Below, piece by piece: positions 16,708-25,070 of a stretch of 64,000 bases of DNA. Under the pieces are notes generated by a model. That model was given only the letters and a program-made list of their open reading frames with translations. It was not told where the DNA came from and searched no databases. The DNA comes from Actinomycetota bacterium (lineage in GTDB: Bacteria > Actinomycetota > Thermoleophilia > Solirubrobacterales > 70-9). The position numbers and the translations under genes are program-made. The stretch spans positions 1-64,000 of the forward strand of contig JAFDWO010000154.1 in assembly GCA_018268415.1 (NCBI GenBank). The letters run 5' to 3'. How positions within the stretch are numbered: position 1 is the first letter of the stretch; each line of letters begins with the position of its first letter.

Positions 16708-16998
16708 GTGCTGTCCGTCCAAGGTGAAAGCAACGAGGCGCTCGTCCTCGACGGCGAGTGGTTCGAAAAGCAGCGCGGCGGTGACCCCAAGAGCCGCCTT
16801 CCGACCGCCTCCTTCAAGAGCGCCGAGTGGAAGGAATTCGAGAAGCGCACGAAGTTGATCGGCGGCAAGAAGGTCAAGATGGTCCAGGTCACCCTCACCT
16901 TCGAGCAGCCGCCCTTCGTCGGCTTCGTCACCGAGGCCGAGAAGCGCCCCCAGCTCGAGGCGATCGTCGCCGAGCTGGAAGCCGCGGGCGCGGGCTGA
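16708..16998 (+). CDS. Small conserved hypothetical protein, 96 residues
   Basis: A GTG start gives a charged 96-residue protein with KSRLPTASFKSAEWKEFEKR and a strand pair KKVKMVQVTLTFEQPPFVGFV, ending in an amphipathic helix. No signal peptide or known motif. It is a single gene divergent from the PKD protein; function unknown. Confidence 0.55.
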   Translation: MLSVQGESNEALVLDGEWFEKQRGGDPKSRLPTASFKSAEWKEFEKRTKLIGGKKVKMVQVTLTFEQPPFVGFVTEAEKRPQLEAIVAELEAAGAG

Positions 16999-17108
16999 GC
17001 GCGGGCCTGCGGGGCCTCATCCCCGGGGGTCTGGACTTGACCCGACGCCGGTGAGATAGTCGAACCCGGTGAGCGCGGGGCAGGCGCCCTGCGGCTCCCT
17101 CTCATGCG

Positions 17109-18536
17109 ATGGCTCAGACCGCGACCAGAACCCCACCGGTGAACCTGGATTCCGCGGCCGCGGAAAGGGCGGCCGCAGGTGGCGCGGCCCGCAAGCAGAC
17201 GCCTCGCTCCAGCCACGCGGAGTGGCAGCCCGCGAAGGGTCGGAAGGATCCGGTGAAGGTGCTCGAAGGCCAGGCCGAGAACCGGCTCCCGGAGCTGGTG
17301 CCGATCCGCTATGGGAGGATGCTCGCCTCGCCCTTCGCCTTCTTCCGGGGCGCCGCGGCGATCATGGCGATGGACCTCGCGAAGACCCCCGACTCGGGAT
17401 TCCGCGTCCAGGCATGCGGCGATGCGCACCTTTCCAACTTCGGCGTCTTCGCCGCCCCGGATCGCCGTCTGGTCCTCGACGTCAACGACTTCGACGAGAC
17501 CCTGCCGGCACCTTGGGAGTGGGATGTGAAGCGCCTTGCCGCCAGCTTCGAGATCGCCGGGCGCGACCGTAACTTCACCCCGAAGCAGACGCGAAAAGCC
17601 GTCCTCAGCGCGGCGCGCGAATACCGCGAGTCCATGCTGCGCTTCGCGCCGATGGGAAATCTCGACGTCTGGTACGCACGCCTCGACATCGATTCCCTGC
17701 TCTCCGATCTGGCGACGGTCGCCAACCGCAAGCAGATGAAGTCGGTGGAAAAGAACATCGCCAAGGCCCACAAGAAGAACAGCCTCCGGGCCTTCGATCG
17801 CCTGGTCCACATGGTCGACGGGGAGCCGCGCATCATCAGTGACCCGCCGCTGCTCGTGCCGGCCCGGGACCTGGTCGCCGACGACCAGCGCCATGAACTC
17901 GAAGACCGGATCCAGGAGATGCTGGGTCGCTATCGACAGAGCCTCAGGGGAGACCACCGCGACCTGTTCGACAGCTACCGGTTCGTCGACATGGCGCGCA
18001 AGGTGGTCGGGGTGGGCAGCGTCGGGACCCGCTGCTGGGTCCTTCTGATGATGGGTCGCGACGGCCAGGATCCGCTCTTCATGCAGGCCAAGGAGGCCGA
18101 GGCCTCGGTGCTCGAGCAGTACGTCGGGGCAAGCGAGTTCGGCAACCACGGCGAGCGGGTGGTCGAGGGCCAGTGGCTGATGCAGGCGGCCAGCGACATC
18201 CTGCTGGGCTGGCTGCCCGCCTTCGGTATCGACGAAAGAGACCGGGACTTCTACGTGCGCCAGCTCTGGGACGGGAAGCGGTCGGTCGATGTGGAAAACC
18301 TGGCGCCAAAAGGACTGGACGTCTACGGCCGAGTGTGCGGTTGGGCGCTCGCCCGCGCCCACGCCCGGTCCGGCGATCGGATCGCGATCGCCGCCTACCT
18401 CGGCAAGGGCGAAAGCTTCGACCAGGCGATCGCCGACTTCTCCGAGCGCTATGCCGATCAGAACGAGCTCGACTACGCGGCGCTCGCCGACGCGGCGAAG
18501 TCGGGCCGGATCGAAGTCGAGACGGACCTCGTCTGA
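17109..18536 (+). CDS. DUF2252 family protein
   Basis: The 475-residue protein matches DUF2252: PIRYGRMLASPFAFFRGAA near residue 70, CGDAHLSNFGVF near 100 and VLDVNDFDETLPAPWEWDVK near 120. The G-D-x-H-x-x-N and D-V-N-D-F-D pair resembles the catalytic and metal-binding loops of aminoglycoside-phosphotransferase-like kinases, and the family is thought to have a kinase-like fold; the substrate is unknown. ATG 17109 follows a short Gly-rich leader. Length is normal for the family. Confidence 0.85.
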   Translation: MAQTATRTPPVNLDSAAAERAAAGGAARKQTPRSSHAEWQPAKGRKDPVKVLEGQAENRLPELVPIRYGRMLASPFAFFRGAAAIMAMDLAKTPDSGFRVQACGDAHLSNFGVFAAPDRRLVLDVNDFDETLPAPWEWDVKRLAASFEIAGRDRNFTPKQTRKAVLSAAREYRESMLRFAPMGNLDVWYARLDIDSLLSDLATVANRKQMKSVEKNIAKAHKKNSLRAFDRLVHMVDGEPRIISDPPLLVPARDLVADDQRHELEDRIQEMLGRYRQSLRGDHRDLFDSYRFVDMARKVVGVGSVGTRCWVLLMMGRDGQDPLFMQAKEAEASVLEQYVGASEFGNHGERVVEGQWLMQAASDILLGWLPAFGIDERDRDFYVRQLWDGKRSVDVENLAPKGLDVYGRVCGWALARAHARSGDRIAIAAYLGKGESFDQAIADFSERYADQNELDYAALADAAKSGRIEVETDLV

Positions 18537-18555
18537 ACTACGACCGTCGAGCGGT

Positions 18556-18576
18556 CCGGTGGGCGCGGCTCACCGG
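18556..18576. terminator. Hairpin between convergent genes
   Basis: CCGGTGGG and CTCACCGG form an 8-bp stem (one wobble) with a 5-nt loop between the DUF2252 stop and the end of the minus-strand LuxR gene; no T-tract. Possible bidirectional terminator. Confidence 0.4.
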
Positions 18577-18579
18577 CAA

Positions 18580-19695
18580 CTACCGATGCGGCGGCCCGGC
18601 GGCGAGCCGCGGGGCGTAGTGGCGGAAGAAGAGTTGGGCGACCACCTCGCCGCGGGAGCCGACGCCGAGCTTCTCGAAGACCGCCTTCAGGTGATCCTGG
18701 ACGGTGTAGGTGGAGAGGTGGAGTCGTAGGGCGATCTCGTTGGTCGACCGACCTTGGGCGACGAGCTCGGTCACCGCCCGCTCGCGGTCGGTGAGGCCGT
18801 AGGCAGCGGCGATCAGCGGGGCCAACTGGGTGGCGGCGGCGGGTTCGATCGTCACCGCCGTGCGGGCCCGCTCACCGTCGCCGAGGACGGAGCCGCGCAG
18901 GGTCAGCCAGCGGCCCGAGCGAGCGGGGACCCGGACGCTCGCCGCCTGGCGCGGAGCGTCCCCGACGACGGCCGCGCTGATGAGGCGGCGCGCCTGTCCG
19001 GCCACCGCACGCACCGCCACCGGCACCGGTCCGGAGCCGGTGAGGCCGAGGTCCGCGAGCCAGTGCCACGCGTTCCCGTCGGCTTCCGCGACCGAGCCGT
19101 CGGCGGCGAGCAGCAGCATGCCGACCTCGGTGTCACCGGCGGCGTCCTCGGCGTTCGTGGCGGCGGCGAGCAGGACCGTCTGCCGCAGGCCTTCGGCAAG
19201 CACGGGCGAGAGGGAGGCGAGCAGGTCGGCGTCGTCGCGGTCGAAGCGCCGCTCGCCCGCTCCGCGCTGCAGTGCGATCGCCCCCCAGGCGCCGCCGGGG
19301 CCGACGATCGCCGCCCGCAGCTCGTCGTCGAAGCCGTGCGGTCGCATCAGCTCCCGGTGGCGGCGACTGCGATCGAGATCGCGGCCGGTCGCCTCACTCA
19401 GGGTCGCGGCCGGTCGCCCTGCCCGGGCGAGCGCGCGGAACTTGTTGAAGTCCGGCTCGCCGACCTCGATCTCGCCCAGCCGCGGCGTCGCCTCGGCCGG
19501 GAGGGCGTCCTCGATCAGCGTCTCGGCGGTCGGCAGGAGGGTCGCCGGATCGAGGGTCAGCACGCAGACGCCGTCGAAGGGGACGCGACGGCGGATCGCC
19601 CGGGCGGCGGCGCGGGAGAACGCCTCGGCGTCCAGCCCGCGGTGACCGATCTCGATCAGGTCCTCGCGCACTCGTCGGGCGGATGGGGTTGCCAC
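18580..19695 (-). CDS. GAF-like sensor LuxR-family regulator
   Basis: The 371-residue protein has an N-terminal GAF-like region (about residues 15-170), a PAS-like middle (about 190-290, GMLLLAADGSVAEADGNAWHWL) and a C-terminal LuxR helix-turn-helix (about 308-360) with LTDRERAVTELVAQGRSTNEI and LHLSTYTVQDHLKAVFEKLG. It should be a DNA-binding sensor of an unknown signal. It is divergent from the DUF4440 gene at 19799, its most likely target. Confidence 0.85.
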   Translation of the reverse strand: MATPSARRVREDLIEIGHRGLDAEAFSRAAARAIRRRVPFDGVCVLTLDPATLLPTAETLIEDALPAEATPRLGEIEVGEPDFNKFRALARAGRPAATLSEATGRDLDRSRRHRELMRPHGFDDELRAAIVGPGGAWGAIALQRGAGERRFDRDDADLLASLSPVLAEGLRQTVLLAAATNAEDAAGDTEVGMLLLAADGSVAEADGNAWHWLADLGLTGSGPVPVAVRAVAGQARRLISAAVVGDAPRQAASVRVPARSGRWLTLRGSVLGDGERARTAVTIEPAAATQLAPLIAAAYGLTDRERAVTELVAQGRSTNEIALRLHLSTYTVQDHLKAVFEKLGVGSRGEVVAQLFFRHYAPRLAAGPPHR

Positions 19696-19798
19696 TACTC
19701 AATTCTTGCACCAGGCAGACCCCAGAAATCTGGGATGGGCGGGGCCCCGCCGCTGCGGCATCGTGGGCTCACCCACCGGAGCCAGGAGGAAGGAAACG

Positions 19799-20173
19799 AT
19801 GCGAGCAGACATCCCGGAGGAGCTCCACGCGCTCCTCGCCGAGGCCTTCAACCGCGGCGACGTCGAGGCGTTCCTCGCGGTCTACGAGCCGGATGCGGTG
19901 ATGCTGATGCCTCCCGACGGGCAGGTGATCCGCGGGACGGACGCGCTCCGGGCGGCGGTCGCCCCCCTGTTCGCGGCGCGCCCGCGGTTCGCAAGTCAGG
20001 TTGTCGGCAAGCTCGAAGCCGACGGGATCGCGATGACCCACGCCCGCTGGACGCTCCTTGCCGGGGCCGAAGGTGAGAGGCACGAGGAATCGGGCGTCGG
20101 CACCGTCCTCTCGCGACGGCAGCCCGACGGCAGGTGGCTGATCGCCCTCGACAACCCGCTCACGCCGCCGTGA
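19799..20173 (+). CDS. SnoaL-like/DUF4440 family protein
   Basis: The 124-residue protein has the cone-shaped NTF2-like pattern: HALLAEAFNRGDVEAFLAVYEPDAVMLMPP, GTDALRAAV and a C-terminal RRQPDGRWLIALDNP. ATG 19799 has a strong GGAGGAAGGAAACG Shine-Dalgarno region. Members bind small ligands or act as isomerases; the ligand is unknown. Its stop overlaps the next gene's GTG. Confidence 0.8.
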   Translation: MRADIPEELHALLAEAFNRGDVEAFLAVYEPDAVMLMPPDGQVIRGTDALRAAVAPLFAARPRFASQVVGKLEADGIAMTHARWTLLAGAEGERHEESGVGTVLSRRQPDGRWLIALDNPLTPP

Positions 20174-20436
20174 CCCGGGACGCGCGCGGCGCGGATCCCT
20201 CGCTGGGGGAGGGCGGGTCGGGCGCGGCGCCCGGCCGGAGGCGGCGGGCGCCCTGGTGGGCCTACCTGTTCCCGATCGTCGCCCTCAACTACCTGCGCCA
20301 GGCGCTGGTCGACGTGGGCGACGCGCTCGGCATCGCGCTGTTCCTCGGCGTGACGGCTGCCGTGGCCGCCGTCGTGACGCTCGGCTACCGCCTCTTTTTG
20401 CCAACCGACGGAGAAGAAAGGCAGCACTCCAGATGA
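20170..20436 (+). CDS. Small membrane protein, 88 residues
   Basis: GTG at 20170 overlaps the preceding stop (GTGA). The protein has a basic leader (APGRRRRAPWW) and two hydrophobic segments (AYLFPIVALNYLRQALV and ALFLGVTAAVAAVVTLGYRLFL). Its stop overlaps the next ATG (ATGA), so it is coupled to both neighbours. Function unknown. Confidence 0.6.
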   Translation: MTRDARGADPSLGEGGSGAAPGRRRRAPWWAYLFPIVALNYLRQALVDVGDALGIALFLGVTAAVAAVVTLGYRLFLPTDGEERQHSR

Positions 20437-21761
20437 GCTTCGACAGCATCCGGCGGCGGACCGCCGCCGCCCTCGCCCTGGCGCTGGCGGCGCTCCTTCT
20501 CGGCCTCGCGGCCGAGGCGAGCCCCGCCCAGGCCTCGTCCCTGCGCTATTTCGGCTACTTCGCGGCCCGGCTGACGCAGGCCGACGGTAACCACCTGGAC
20601 GAGGTTGCCGGCCGCAGCAATCTCAACTGGGTTCAGATCTCCGACCCCGATCGCTACCGGCCGGAAGTGCTCGACGCCTGTGCCCCGGCCGGCTGCATCG
20701 TCTCGACCGGCAACGAGTTCTTCCGCGACTGCACGGCCGTCCACGACCCCGAATGCGAGCTCTACCCCAACTACCGGGAACGCTGGGCGCACCTGGCCGA
20801 AGCGGTCGGCACCCGGATCGACAAGGTCGGTGCCTTCTACCTGATGGACGAGCCGCAGTACCGGGGCGCCACCCCGGCCGAGCTGGAAACCGCGGCGAAG
20901 ACGATCAAGGCGACCTTTCCGACGATCCCGGTGATGATGGTGGAGGCCGGTCCCCAGGTCACCTCCGCGCTGCAGGTGCCGGCGTCGGTCGACTGGGTCG
21001 GTTTCGATTGGTACTGCCGGCCGTTCAAGACGATCGAAGAAAAGCTCGCCGTCCTGACCGACCGGATCGGCGCGGCGCAGTCACTGTTCCTCGTCCCCGA
21101 GGCGGCCCCGCTCGAAGCCTGCGGCGGCTCCGCCGGTCACGCCACCGACGCCGAGATCGCCGCGTTGCAGTACCGGTACTACGACCTGGCGCTGAGCAAC
21201 CCGCGGGTGATCGGGCTGCTCGCCTTCGGCTTCTGGACCAGCGGCTACGGCTCGGCACAGCTGCCGCAGACCGTCGCCGCCCACCAGGCCATCTTCGCCG
21301 CGATCCAGCCGTCGCCGCCTCCACCCGCGCCGGCCCCTCCGACCCCCCCGACCCCCCCGACCCCTCCCCCGGCCGTTCCTCCGGCACCTCCTCTGCCGCG
21401 GCCGGATCGTGTCGTGCGGATCCAGGGGAAGGAGGTCAGGGTCGGCCGTCGCGGACCCGTCGCGATCCACCTCGGTTGCCCGCAGGCGAATGCCGCTCCC
21501 TGTACGGGTGAGCTCTCGCTGCGAATGCCACGGCGAGGGCATCGTCCGACCGCGGCGCCGCACGGCAACCGGGGTTTGATCGGCTCGAGTCGGTTCAACC
21601 TCGATCCCGGTCGGGCCGGCGTCGTGCGGGTGGGCGTCGTCGGGCGCCTCCGTGCTCCTCTGTTGCGCCTCGCGCGTCGGGGGCACGCGGGCCGGATCCG
21701 GGTGCGGGTGACGACGGCCGCCGGTGTCGCGACTCGGAATCCGTTTGCTCGGTTCGGTTGA
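20433..21761 (+). CDS. Secreted glycosidase-like TIM-barrel protein with Pro-rich linker
   Basis: The 442-residue product has a signal peptide (about residues 1-34), a catalytic-like domain (35-290) with strand-end acidic residues such as GAFYLMDEPQYRG and VDWVGFDWYC, a long Pro-rich linker (PPPPAPAPPTPPTPPTPP) and a C-terminal beta-domain with two Cys (IHLGCPQANAAPCTGEL). The D-E-P after a hydrophobic strand resembles the acid/base position of GH-A-type glycosidases; that assignment is inference. Confidence 0.6.
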   Translation: MSFDSIRRRTAAALALALAALLLGLAAEASPAQASSLRYFGYFAARLTQADGNHLDEVAGRSNLNWVQISDPDRYRPEVLDACAPAGCIVSTGNEFFRDCTAVHDPECELYPNYRERWAHLAEAVGTRIDKVGAFYLMDEPQYRGATPAELETAAKTIKATFPTIPVMMVEAGPQVTSALQVPASVDWVGFDWYCRPFKTIEEKLAVLTDRIGAAQSLFLVPEAAPLEACGGSAGHATDAEIAALQYRYYDLALSNPRVIGLLAFGFWTSGYGSAQLPQTVAAHQAIFAAIQPSPPPPAPAPPTPPTPPTPPPAVPPAPPLPRPDRVVRIQGKEVRVGRRGPVAIHLGCPQANAAPCTGELSLRMPRRGHRPTAAPHGNRGLIGSSRFNLDPGRAGVVRVGVVGRLRAPLLRLARRGHAGRIRVRVTTAAGVATRNPFARFG

Positions 21762-21796
21762 GGAGTGAGTTCTCTCGCGATCCGTATGGCGGCGTC

Positions 21797-22165
21797 TCAG
21801 GCCTTGCTGTGCAGGGTTATCTGGTACCCGTCCGGGTCCGCGAACGTGAAGGTCCGCCCGAACGGCCCGTCGAACGGCTCGGTCGTGATCGTGACCCCAT
21901 CCTCGGCGAGCACGTCGTGGACCTGCTGTGCGTCGGGTGCGTGCAGCCACACCGCGATGCCCTCCCCGGGCCGCTCGATCGCGTTCAGGTCGACTCCGGG
22001 CAGTGGATCGCGGACGGCGAAGGCGACCGGCTCGGTGTCGAAGACGACGGCGTGCGGCGGGCCCGCGGGGTTGCGGGTCAGACCGAGATACCGCTCGTAG
22101 AAGGCGGCTGAGCTTTCGAGGTCGCGGACTTGAAGTGAGATGAAGTCGGGCCCGATGGCGGGCAT
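21797..22165 (-). CDS. VOC (glyoxalase/bleomycin resistance) protein
   Basis: The 122-residue protein is a one-module-pair VOC enzyme: FISLQVRDLESSAAFYERYLGLT at the N-terminus and GRTFTFADPDGYQITLHSKA at the end, with a metal-position Glu apparently replaced by Gln (DGYQ). It lies downstream of a perfect palindromic operator that also resembles a site at the MarR gene, so it is probably MarR-controlled. Confidence 0.85.
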   Translation of the reverse strand: MPAIGPDFISLQVRDLESSAAFYERYLGLTRNPAGPPHAVVFDTEPVAFAVRDPLPGVDLNAIERPGEGIAVWLHAPDAQQVHDVLAEDGVTITTEPFDGPFGRTFTFADPDGYQITLHSKA

Positions 22166-22206
22166 CGCAGGCTCCTTTCGAAGGCGGTTGTCGCCGTCGA
22201 GCTTAC

Positions 22207-22238
22207 GTCAAGGTCTTGACATTTGTCAAGACCTTGAC
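22207..22238. promoter_or_regulatory. MarR-type operator upstream of the VOC gene
   Basis: GTCAAGGTCTTGAC and its exact reverse complement GTCAAGACCTTGAC are separated by ATTT. The site is 42 bp upstream of the VOC start. A near match (GTCAAGATCCTGAC) sits at 22751-22764, directly before the marR-like start codon. Confidence 0.8.
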
Positions 22239-22261
22239 GCCACCTGGTGTCTGCGCCGCGT

Positions 22262-22320
22262 CGGAGGGATGCCGGGGACGTCACCCTTTCGGGAACCTTC
22301 GGTAGCGGCCCTCGGCCGGG
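22262..22320. repeat. Array fragment D
   Basis: CGGAGGGATGCCGGGGACGT then CACCCTTTCGGGAACCTTCGG matches the segments at 3352-3400 and 13517-13560 (GACGCCGGGRACGT ... CGGGACCCTTCGG). A short stray piece of the hairpin-array family. Confidence 0.6.
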
Positions 22321-22324
22321 GCAG

Positions 22325-22750
22325 TCAGTCCTCGCCGAGGGCGGCGGTGCACCGCTCCAGGTCGCTGTGCAGACGCTCGCGCTCCGATGCCCGCAGGCCG
22401 GACAGCATCTGCTCCTCCACGGCCGCGACCGCCGCCGAGGCGGCCACGATGAGTCGCCTCCCCTTGGGGGTCAAGGAGTAGCGCTGGACGCGCCCCTCGC
22501 CGCCGGCGCCGACCAGCTCGGCTTCCTGGAGCCCGCCGAGGAGCTGGTGCATCGCCTGCCGGGTCACGAACACCCCCCGGGCCAGGTCCGCGTTTGAGAT
22601 GCCGGGACGGGCGTTGAGGATCTCCAGGCACGAATACTGGGGTACGCTCAGACCGAGGGGTCGCAGCGACGCTTCCATCGCCGTCCGCAACGCGGTGGCG
22701 GTCCGTTTCAGGGCGTAACCAACCGAGGTGTCGACGTCCACTTGCCGCAC
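22325..22750 (-). CDS. MarR family transcriptional regulator
   Basis: The 141-residue protein has the MarR winged-helix: LGLSVPQYSCLEILNARPGISNADLARGVFVTRQAMHQLLGGLQ then the wing GGEGRVQRYSLTPKGRRL. Start is GTG 22750. A palindrome-like GTCAAGATCCTGAC lies just before the start and a perfect version before the divergent-reading VOC gene, so it likely represses both itself and the VOC gene. Inducer unknown. Confidence 0.88.
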   Translation of the reverse strand: MRQVDVDTSVGYALKRTATALRTAMEASLRPLGLSVPQYSCLEILNARPGISNADLARGVFVTRQAMHQLLGGLQEAELVGAGGEGRVQRYSLTPKGRRLIVAASAAVAAVEEQMLSGLRASERERLHSDLERCTAALGED

Positions 22751-22764
22751 GTCAAGATCCTGAC
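22751..22764. promoter_or_regulatory. Second MarR operator half-pair
   Basis: GTCAAGATCCTGAC differs from the palindrome arm at 22225 by two bases and abuts the regulator's GTG, fitting autorepression. Confidence 0.5.
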
Positions 22765-22804
22765 ACAGATGGGAGCGACCCCCGTCGGCGGCACGCCAGT
22801 GAGC

Positions 22805-23212
22805 TCAGTCCGACAGGGCCGGGCTCAACTGTGGCCCGACCTCCTCGAGGGCGCGACGCACCCGCCGGTCGAAGCTGGCCAGGTCCGCCTCGAGGCGCTC
22901 GGCGGTCGCGATGGCGAAGCCGTCGGCCAGGCTGACGCCGAGTCCCCGACGTCGCGCCGCGAGGCGGGCCGTCGCGCCATCGGGAGACGACGTCCGGATG
23001 CCCAGCGAGGCCATGGCGCCGACCGCTGCGCGGAGGGTGCGCTCGTCCTCGGCCGGGCGCACCAGAGCCTCCGCGTAGTTGATCGTGCAGATCACCAGCT
23101 CGGTCCCCGTGGATGTGAACCGGGCGAAGGTCTCGCGCGCGGCGGGGTGGTGTGCGTCGGCCCGATCGAGAGCGGCGATCACGACATCGGTGTCGAGGAC
23201 GCAGATCGCCAC
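22805..23212 (-). CDS. PIN-domain (VapC-type) toxin
   Basis: The 135-residue protein opens ICVLDTDVVIAALDRAD with the first catalytic Asp pair, has the conserved Glu in TINYAEALVRP, and the C-terminal acidic cluster in GVSLADGFAIATAERL. These residues coordinate Mg2+ in PIN ribonucleases. GTG start, 16 bp after the AbrB-type antitoxin gene. Confidence 0.85.
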   Translation of the reverse strand: MAICVLDTDVVIAALDRADAHHPAARETFARFTSTGTELVICTINYAEALVRPAEDERTLRAAVGAMASLGIRTSSPDGATARLAARRRGLGVSLADGFAIATAERLEADLASFDRRVRRALEEVGPQLSPALSD

Positions 23213-23228
23213 CGGGCCGACTCCGTGC

Positions 23229-23447
23229 TCAGCTGCGCTCTTCGGAGCGGAGCTTCTCCAGGTGGCCCGGCTCGTAAAGTCCGTCGAAGACCCCCAGCGC
23301 GGACTCCAGGTCCGGGGCCGCGCGGTGCACGACGATGCGGTCGACGCCCTCGGCCTCGATCACGACCTCGTCCCCAGGCCGCAGGCCCGCCGCCTCGAGA
23401 CTCTCGACCGGCAGGGTCACCTGATGCTTCGAGGAGATACGTGGCAT
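23229..23447 (-). CDS. AbrB/SpoVT-type antitoxin
   Basis: The 72-residue protein has the swapped-hairpin AbrB pattern (MPRISSKHQVTLPVESLEAAGLRPGDEVVI) and a C-terminal toxin-binding tail (GVFDGLYEPGHLEKLRSEERS). It precedes the PIN toxin, the usual order for such modules, and has an inverted repeat just before its ATG. Confidence 0.85.
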   Translation of the reverse strand: MPRISSKHQVTLPVESLEAAGLRPGDEVVIEAEGVDRIVVHRAAPDLESALGVFDGLYEPGHLEKLRSEERS

Positions 23448-23448
23448 G

Positions 23449-23468
23449 CCTTTACTCTATCGTAAAGG
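23449..23468. promoter_or_regulatory. Toxin-antitoxin operator
   Basis: CCTTTAC-TCTATC-GTAAAGG is a 7-bp inverted repeat directly 5' of the antitoxin start on the minus strand, placed for autorepression by the AbrB-type antitoxin. Confidence 0.55.
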
Positions 23469-23480
23469 GAGTTGTTCGCC

Positions 23481-23624
23481 ATGGGCGGCGGCGCCAGGTC
23501 GGCGATCGCGATCACCGGAGTCCCCACCGGTCGCTACAAGGTCACGGTGACGGTGAAGCTGAGCGACGGTCGGTCGGTGGCGCTGTCGCAGACCTATCGG
23601 GGTTGCCCGTCACCGCGGGGCTGA
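23481..23624 (+). pseudogene. Probable C-terminal fragment of a surface protein
   Basis: ATG 23481 opens a 47-residue frame reading IAITGVPTGRYKVTVTVKL and SDGRSVALSQTYRGC, the look of the last Ig-like strand pair and Cys of larger secreted actinobacterial proteins. There is no signal peptide and no upstream domain, so it is likely a remnant. Confidence 0.4.
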
Positions 23625-23675
23625 CCGCGCGGTGTTGGGGTAGGCTCGACGGAGTCATCACCGAAGGGGGATCCC

Positions 23676-24233
23676 GTGGGACGCTTCTCCAGGTTGGCAG
23701 TCGGGTCGGGTGTCGCGGCGCTGCTCCTCGCCGGGGTCGGTGCGTACGCGCTCGCCTCCTCAGGCGGGGCCACGATCACCGTGTGCGTCACGCGCCACGG
23801 CGGCGCGCTCTACAAGGCGAGGAAGTGCGCCAAGGGCGACCGCACGCTCAGCTGGGCGAGACAGGGACAGCCGGGTCCCGCCGGAGAACCCGGTCCGCGC
23901 GGGATCCAGGGTGAGACGGGCGTCCAGGGAGCGCCGGGGACCCCGGGGGCTCCGGGCGCCCCGGGGGTCAGCAACTACCAGGTCGTCACCGGCACCCCCG
24001 TCGCAAGCTCGGGCGGTGGGATCAACCTGGACTCCGCCTTCGCCTACTGCCCACCGGGAACGAGCCCGCTCGGGGGAGGCTTCTCGTCCGCCGGTGAAAA
24101 CAACAAGACCTACGTGAGGGAAGACCGGCCGCTCGGCTCCAACCCGGGCGCGTGGTACGTGCAGACGACCAGCGCGTCGGAAGCGCCGTACACGATCACC
24201 CCGTACGCCGTCTGCGCGGCCGTCTCCGGCTGA
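23676..24233 (+). CDS. Secreted collagen-like protein
   Basis: GTG start, 185 residues. Signal/anchor helix (LAVGSGVAALLLAGVGAYALA), a CVTRHGGALYKARKC segment with two Cys, then about 13 Gly-X-Y triplets (GQPGPAGEPGPRGIQGETG, GAPGTPGAPGAPG), and a globular C-terminus with paired Cys (FAYCPPGTSP, YAVCAAVSG). Triplet stretches probably trimerise; the tail domain is common in Thermoleophilia secreted proteins. Function unknown. Confidence 0.75.
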   Translation: MGRFSRLAVGSGVAALLLAGVGAYALASSGGATITVCVTRHGGALYKARKCAKGDRTLSWARQGQPGPAGEPGPRGIQGETGVQGAPGTPGAPGAPGVSNYQVVTGTPVASSGGGINLDSAFAYCPPGTSPLGGGFSSAGENNKTYVREDRPLGSNPGAWYVQTTSASEAPYTITPYAVCAAVSG

Positions 24234-24285
24234 CCGCACTCCCGTCCCGTTGGGCCGGGGCCCCGCTGCTTGTAGGGGCTCCGGT

Positions 24286-24447
24286 CTAAGGCTTCCCATC
24301 GGCGAGCTGGGTGTCGAGCTGTTGGCGCACCTTGTCGCAGACTGCCTGCGCCTCGGCGTTGTGGCGCTCGATGCTCAACACGCCGAGCAGCACCTCGGCG
24401 TCGGAATGGGTGAGCGTGACGGTGATCGTCTCCGCGGCCATCTTCAT
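24286..24447 (-). CDS. Small hypothetical protein, 53 residues
   Basis: Starts MKMAAETITVTLTHSDAEVL with AAGGGAG before the ATG; helical C-terminus. Its ATG overlaps the stop of the upstream secreted-protein gene by 4 bp, which supports translation. No family recognised. Confidence 0.5.
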   Translation of the reverse strand: MKMAAETITVTLTHSDAEVLLGVLSIERHNAEAQAVCDKVRQQLDTQLADGKP

Positions 24448-25070
24448 CTCCCTTCGGTCGGGGGCGGCGGCAGTTCCGCCAGCCGCCAGAGTCGGAGCAT
24501 GCCGACGTTGATCCGTTCGAGCCCGGCCGGGACCGGCGCGAAGGCCTTTTCGACCCCCTGGGTCGCCGCTCCGCATTCGTGTGCCTTCCAGCTCCCGAAT
24601 GGCGTCGCCAGGCCGTCGACCGCCTTGCGCATGGTCGCGATCCCGCGGCGCGTCTCGCGGACCCCACGGCGCAGTTCGCGCAGGCGGGTGGGCGCGCCGG
24701 CCAGCGGCCCTTCGTACTTCTTGCGCAGGTCCCGCAACACCGAGTCGGCGTTGGCGAAGGCGACCTCGACCCGCCGGGACTCGCCCGCCGCCACCTGATC
24801 GACGAGCTGGCCCAGCGTCGTCCAGTCGGCCGCTGCCAGGTCGGCTTCCTGTCGCGACACGGCTCGTTCGCCCAGCCCGCAGACAAGGTCCGCCGCGCGC
24901 AGGGATTCGCCCAGTTCTTCGGGCGCGAATTCGATCGCGATCCGGAGGTGCCCGTTGACCACCCCGAGGTCGTGGCGCAGTTCGTTCGGCGCTCCCGCCG
25001 CGATCGACGGGGCGGCAAGGACGGCAGCCACGACGAGAGGCGCGAGGAGGCGAGTCCCGGCGATCACCAT
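24444..25070 (-). CDS. Secreted helical hypothetical protein, 208 residues
   Basis: ATG 25070 begins a signal peptide (MVIAGTRLLAPLVVAAVLAA). The mature part is Arg/Glu-rich and helical (LRELRRGVRETRRGIATMRKA) with two Cys (ADLVCGLG, AHECGA). It is coupled at both ends: its start overlaps the stop of a short upstream frame and its stop overlaps the next ATG. No family recognised. Confidence 0.5.
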   Translation of the reverse strand: MVIAGTRLLAPLVVAAVLAAPSIAAGAPNELRHDLGVVNGHLRIAIEFAPEELGESLRAADLVCGLGERAVSRQEADLAAADWTTLGQLVDQVAAGESRRVEVAFANADSVLRDLRKKYEGPLAGAPTRLRELRRGVRETRRGIATMRKAVDGLATPFGSWKAHECGAATQGVEKAFAPVPAGLERINVGMLRLWRLAELPPPPTEGR

